The notes under the pieces: model-generated
What the model was told of the DNA's origin: nothing
Database searches by the model: none
What the model saw: the letters and a program-made list of their open reading frames with translations, nothing else
In this document: positions 13,321-15,899 of the stretch, in pieces
Position numbering within the stretch: the first letter of the stretch is position 1
Layout: each line of letters starts with the position of its first letter
Origin: an uncultured Collinsella sp.
GTDB taxonomy: Bacteria; Actinomycetota; Coriobacteriia; Coriobacteriales; Coriobacteriaceae
NCBI GenBank assembly: GCA_900550205.1
Contig: URRJ01000030.1
Location: 1 to 15,899 of the forward strand
DNA length: 15,899 nucleotides
Direction: 5' to 3'
Made by a program: the position numbers and the translations under genes

Positions 13321-15060
13321 CTACTCCTCGGAGTCGTTCTGCCCAGCAGCCTTCTTTTGCTGATCGAGCTTATGCTTGCCACTCACAATAGACGTGGCAC
13401 CCAGCGTGGCCAAGCTCGCACTGGCCAGGCTCGCCATCACGATAAGGTCGCCCGTCTTGGGCATGTTGCCGCCATTATTGCCAGCATTACCATTGCCGGA
13501 ACCAGAATCGTTCTTGCCGCCGCCATTGTTATCTTTGTTGTCGCCGGCACCATCTTTGTTGATACCGGTATTTTCCTTGTTGCCTCCAGCGATATCGGCG
13601 CCGTTGTTATTGTTCTCGACACCGTCGAACTTGTTGTCCTTCTCCTCGGAGTTGTCCTTCTTCTCCTCAGAACCAGAACCCTTATCCGTTTCGGACTTTT
13701 CGGATTTGTCCTCGGATTTATTGTCCTTAGAGTCGTCCTTCGCGGTATCGGTTTTCGTCACGGAGTTCTGACCGTCATTGTCCTTGTTAGAAGACGAGTT
13801 GCCGCTTGGACCAGCCATCAAAGACCCCAGCGTGGAGCCAAACACTTCGGAAACAGAGGGCTTCTTGTTCGTCGGGGTGACGGGCGCATCCGTCCCCTTA
13901 TTCGAATCATCCTTAGAGCCATCGGAACCAGAAGCGGTGACAGAACCAGACCCTGTGTTAGTGCCGGAGTCGCCACCGGCAGAGGAATCGCTCGAACCGT
14001 TGGAAGGTTTAGAAGAGCCATTGTCGGTCGAGCCGGAGTTGCTGTTACCGGTACCGGTAGCAGACCCGTTCGTCTCGCCCCCATTGCCCTCATTGTTATC
14101 AGTATCGGGCTTCTGCGTGGGCTGAGACTCCTCAGGAGTCTGGCTTGGATCAGGCGTCGAAGGGAACTCGGACACCTCAGGCTTCTTATCAGCCGCTTCG
14201 TTCTTCTCGTCCTCGGCAATATAGACCAGACAATCCTTGAGCTCATTGCGGTAGCGGTTCTTCCAGCCCTCATGGTACTGAGGCTGGCTTGCATACTTGG
14301 TCGCCACGTTATTGACCACGCTGTTGGAAAGCGCCGTCACAAACTCGCGGTCCGTCATGCTGTTAGAAAGATTCGCCCACCGGAAGAAGTCCTGGCAGCC
14401 ACCCGTGCCGCACATATTGGTGATGCTCCACACCATGCCCTTGACGCAATCGGCACGACCGGAAATATCAATGCCCAGAGCGTTCTTAAGCCACGACTCG
14501 GTCACCGCATAGTAGGAGTTGTACGCATAGGCATCCTGCAGAGCCGAGAACTCAGCAGGGTCGGTGTTATAAGCGCCCTGGAAGGCATCCTGCGCAATAC
14601 GGCCCAGCTCGGTAAGCTGACCGTTCGCATACATGGGGTTACTCGCGTTTGAAATCTCGCTGCCGCGATCGATCGCGTCCTTAAGCATGCTGTACTTAGC
14701 AGAGTCGTAGTTATAGACCTGCTTCATAAACGGAATAAGCGACCAACGGCGATCGAACTGATAGTAGCCCAGCGCGTTATAGCCGTCGCCATACGAAAAA
14801 CCCTGGTTATAGTTGCCATGGCTCTCGTACTTGGTAAAGTACTTCATCTCGGGAGTCACGTTGACAAACGAAACGCCCTGGACCGACCTCAGCACGCCCG
14901 AGAAGGACTGCTGGGTGTAAAGGCCTTTATCGATATTGGTGGCATCCGAGGCAACACCCGGCGTGGGCTCCTCGGCAACAGCGGTCACAGGCGCGGCAAC
15001 GGCGCCAAACGAAAGTGCCAGCGTCAGGCCCGCCACAATCGCGGAATGCTTGGGCTGCAT
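13321..15060 (-). CDS. Secreted, sortase-anchored protein with lysozyme-like domain
   Basis: This 579-residue protein starts at ATG 15060, five bases after GGAGG (15066-15070). An N-terminal signal peptide (about 1-29, with hydrophobic AIVAGLTLALSFGAVAA and a cut probably after AVA) sends it out of the cell. Residues about 66-282 form a compact domain. In it YESHGNYNQG (78-87) and GYNALGYYQFDRRW (93-106) recall the Glu-Ser and G-x-x-G-h-h-Q motifs of lysozyme/lytic-transglycosylase folds (ES...GLMQ), which makes E79 the likely catalytic acid. Four cysteines (205, 217, 222, 277) could form disulfides. Residues 283-532 are a low-complexity stalk. The C-terminus has MPKTG (533-537) as an LPXTG variant, a hydrophobic helix (538-560) and a basic tail (KHKLDQQKK), the layout of a sortase substrate. 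I infer a cell-wall-attached muralytic or remodelling enzyme; the activity is not proven. No sortase gene is in the window. Confidence 0.8.
   Translation of the reverse strand: MQPKHSAIVAGLTLALSFGAVAAPVTAVAEEPTPGVASDATNIDKGLYTQQSFSGVLRSVQGVSFVNVTPEMKYFTKYESHGNYNQGFSYGDGYNALGYYQFDRRWSLIPFMKQVYNYDSAKYSMLKDAIDRGSEISNASNPMYANGQLTELGRIAQDAFQGAYNTDPAEFSALQDAYAYNSYYAVTESWLKNALGIDISGRADCVKGMVWSITNMCGTGGCQDFFRWANLSNSMTDREFVTALSNSVVNNVATKYASQPQYHEGWKNRYRNELKDCLVYIAEDEKNEAADKKPEVSEFPSTPDPSQTPEESQPTQKPDTDNNEGNGGETNGSATGTGNSNSGSTDNGSSKPSNGSSDSSAGGDSGTNTGSGSVTASGSDGSKDDSNKGTDAPVTPTNKKPSVSEVFGSTLGSLMAGPSGNSSSNKDNDGQNSVTKTDTAKDDSKDNKSEDKSEKSETDKGSGSEEKKDNSEEKDNKFDGVENNNNGADIAGGNKENTGINKDGAGDNKDNNGGGKNDSGSGNGNAGNNGGNMPKTGDLIVMASLASASLATLGATSIVSGKHKLDQQKKAAGQNDSEE
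13465..14214 (-). repeat. Low-complexity stalk region inside the surface-protein gene
   Basis: About 250 codons (residues 283-532) encode mainly Ser, Gly, Asn, Asp, Thr, Lys, Glu and Pro. Three sub-blocks can be told apart: a Pro/Glu/Gln-rich start (about 291-318), a Ser/Gly/Thr/Asn-rich middle (about 322-390), and a Lys/Asp/Glu/Ser- then Asn/Gly-rich end (about 424-532). A more ordered patch, SVSEVFGSTLGSLMAG (402-417), interrupts it. There is no exact long tandem repeat. It is a typical wall-spanning spacer and a likely site of length variation. Confidence 0.7.
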
Positions 15061-15188
15061 AAAATCCTCCCTGCATTGGTGTAGTTAAAGTGCAGTTTGC
15101 AAAGATAAAATTAAGTATTGCAGCTCGCCCGTTGTTGCACAACAACAACTCGGCAAACGGCAACAACCCTCCGCGAAATCTTAAGGAA
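15061..15188 (-). promoter_or_regulatory. Intergenic region upstream of the surface-protein gene
   Basis: This AT-richer gap must hold the surface gene's promoter. Candidate -10 boxes on the minus strand are TATCTT (about 15099-15104) and TACTTA (about 15109-15114), but neither has a good -35. A near-perfect palindrome GTTGTTGCACAACAAC (15131-15146) lies just upstream and could be an operator or a weak hairpin closing the preceding gene. The ribosome binding site GGAGG is at 15066-15070. Confidence 0.35.
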
Positions 15189-15608
15189 TTAAACAAACTG
15201 GTCGTCGGGCGCCAACAGAAGCTCGCCGTAACGCTCCATCAGCCCGTCCCTCAACTGGCAGAAAGCAGGGATATAGACGTTCAAGATGCGCTGAATCAAA
15301 TCTTGAGCGAGCTTGTTGTCATAGATATGGACGTTCGTGTTACGGTCTCTGAGCATATCTAGCCAGGCTGCCTCATCAATAAAGTCGTAGAATCGGTAGG
15401 ACTCCTTCAAGATGGCACGAGGAGACCCCGACGCGGCGAGCGTGGCGCCCTCATACTCGAGCAGACGCTTAAGGAGCGTAATTGAGATTCCGAAAACCTG
15501 CTCATAGATATACGCACATCCGGAGACAACATAGTCGTTGTCGAAATCTTGGAATCGAGCTGTCTCTAGCAGTGCCAGACGCGAATCAAAGGCTTCGTAC
15601 GACTTCAC
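15189..15608 (-). CDS. HI0074-type HEPN protein (nucleotidyltransferase substrate-binding family)
   Basis: This 139-residue all-helical protein starts at GTG 15608. It fits the HI0074 family (PF08780/TIGR01987), a branch of the HEPN superfamily. The clearest mark is AWLDMLRDRNTNVHIYD (81-97), which holds the Rx4H motif (R89...H94) found in HEPN RNases and toxins. Length is normal for the family. Such proteins usually pair with a small MNT-fold nucleotidyltransferase in the next gene (as HI0073/HI0074), where the transferase can silence the HEPN toxin. No such gene lies on either side here: upstream is an Rrf2 regulator, eleven bases away and probably in the same operon, and downstream is a 128-base gap. 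The ribosome binding site (AGGG, about ten bases upstream) is weak, so translation may depend on coupling to the Rrf2 gene. Confidence 0.8.
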   Translation of the reverse strand: MKSYEAFDSRLALLETARFQDFDNDYVVSGCAYIYEQVFGISITLLKRLLEYEGATLAASGSPRAILKESYRFYDFIDEAAWLDMLRDRNTNVHIYDNKLAQDLIQRILNVYIPAFCQLRDGLMERYGELLLAPDDQFV

Positions 15609-15619
15609 GAAAGCCAGCC

Positions 15620-15899
15620 CTACAGCTTAATGTCAAAGTTGATCTCGGGGACGGCGGCCAGATCTGCCAACGTCACGCCGTCGACGTACTTTTCGATCAC
15701 GTCGTCCAGACCGCGCCAGAACTTGACGGTCGAGCAAAGATCGCTGCGGGTGCAGCTGTTGTCGATGCCATCGCACGCCACCGGAGCCGTGCTGCCCTCG
15801 ACGGCACGCAGGATGTCGCCGGCGCGCACCTCGGCCGGGTCCTTGGCCATCATGTAGCCGCCGCCCTTGCCGCGCACGCTCTTAAGCAGGCCCGCCTTC
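15620..15899 (-). CDS. Rrf2-family transcription regulator (partial, 5' end outside window)
   Basis: The last 92 codons of a gene that enters from the right edge are seen; it ends at TAG 15622-15620. KAGLLKSVRGKGGGYMMAKDP is the wing of the Rrf2 winged helix, and RAGDILRAVEGS is the following conserved block. ACDGIDNSCTRSDLCSTVKFW then has three cysteines spaced C-x6-C-x5-C, close to the C-x5-C-x5-C of IscR and like other Fe-S-binding members. A role as an iron-sulfur, redox or nitric-oxide sensing DNA-binding regulator is likely; the exact subtype (IscR, NsrR, RirA or other) cannot be told from this part. It is followed after eleven bases by the HEPN gene, which it may co-express and regulate. 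Confidence 0.88.
   Translation of the reverse strand, partial: KAGLLKSVRGKGGGYMMAKDPAEVRAGDILRAVEGSTAPVACDGIDNSCTRSDLCSTVKFWRGLDDVIEKYVDGVTLADLAAVPEINFDIKL

Noticed and set aside
13465..14214. Repetitive-looking sequence that might suggest a CRISPR array or tandem repeat
   Set aside because: It is a coding low-complexity stalk. There are no constant repeats with unique spacers of uniform length.
13300..14652. Long open frame (450 codons) on the plus strand, hydrophobic and arginine-rich
   Set aside because: It is antisense to the Ser/Gly/Asn-rich surface-protein gene. Such low-complexity coding sequence leaves the opposite strand open and gives Val/Leu/Ile-rich false proteins. It has no ribosome binding site of note.
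1..15899. tRNA, rRNA or riboswitch
   Set aside because: The intergenic gaps are short and I found no cloverleaf, rRNA-like stretch or known riboswitch core in any of them.

Overview
The window looks like a chromosomal segment of a high-GC, Gram-positive actinobacterium of the Coriobacteriia, most likely Collinsella or a close relative. This is an inference. It rests on the GC-rich coding sequence with frequent GTG/TTG starts and strong AGGAGG-type ribosome binding sites, the large array of family-2 glycosyltransferases, and a secreted protein ending in an LPXTG-like (MPKTG) sorting signal. No species-specific marker such as rRNA is present.

Left part (1-2999) is a mosaic accessory region. 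It starts with the GC-rich 3' end of an unidentified gene (1-165) and a GC-rich intergenic stretch with a strong hairpin. An AT-rich gene for an unknown two-helix membrane protein follows on the minus strand (359-1237). Next is a short non-assigned stretch with a perfect 12-bp inverted repeat. Last is a tightly coupled plus-strand pair: a DUF4869-like protein (GTG start, 1573) and a compact P-loop ATPase with a TOPRIM-like C-terminal half (2022-2999). The pair overlaps by one base (TGATG). It is the best candidate in the window for an undescribed two-component system.

Middle part (2996-11296) is a cell-surface glycan locus. Five minus-strand glycosyltransferase genes, transcribed from about 9906 down to 2996, form one probable operon. 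Four of them look like an A'-B'-A-B duplication of a two-gene GT2 module, and the fifth is a large protein with two GT2 domains. Divergently, on the plus strand, lie a short remnant that begins like an acyltransferase-3 (OafA-type) gene and then a GlfT1/rhamnosyltransferase-like GT2 gene (10277-11296). Together they probably assemble a surface polysaccharide; the sugars and the acceptor cannot be read from sequence.

Right part (11321-15899), all on the minus strand, holds three units. One is a 598-aa protein of the AAA-ATPase/PD-(D/E)XK family in which the key residues of both activities appear to be replaced. The second is a secreted, probably sortase-anchored protein with a lysozyme-like N-terminal domain and a 250-residue low-complexity stalk. 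The third is a probable two-gene operon: an Rrf2-type regulator with three Fe-S-type cysteines (cut by the window edge) and an HI0074-type HEPN protein with no visible nucleotidyltransferase partner.
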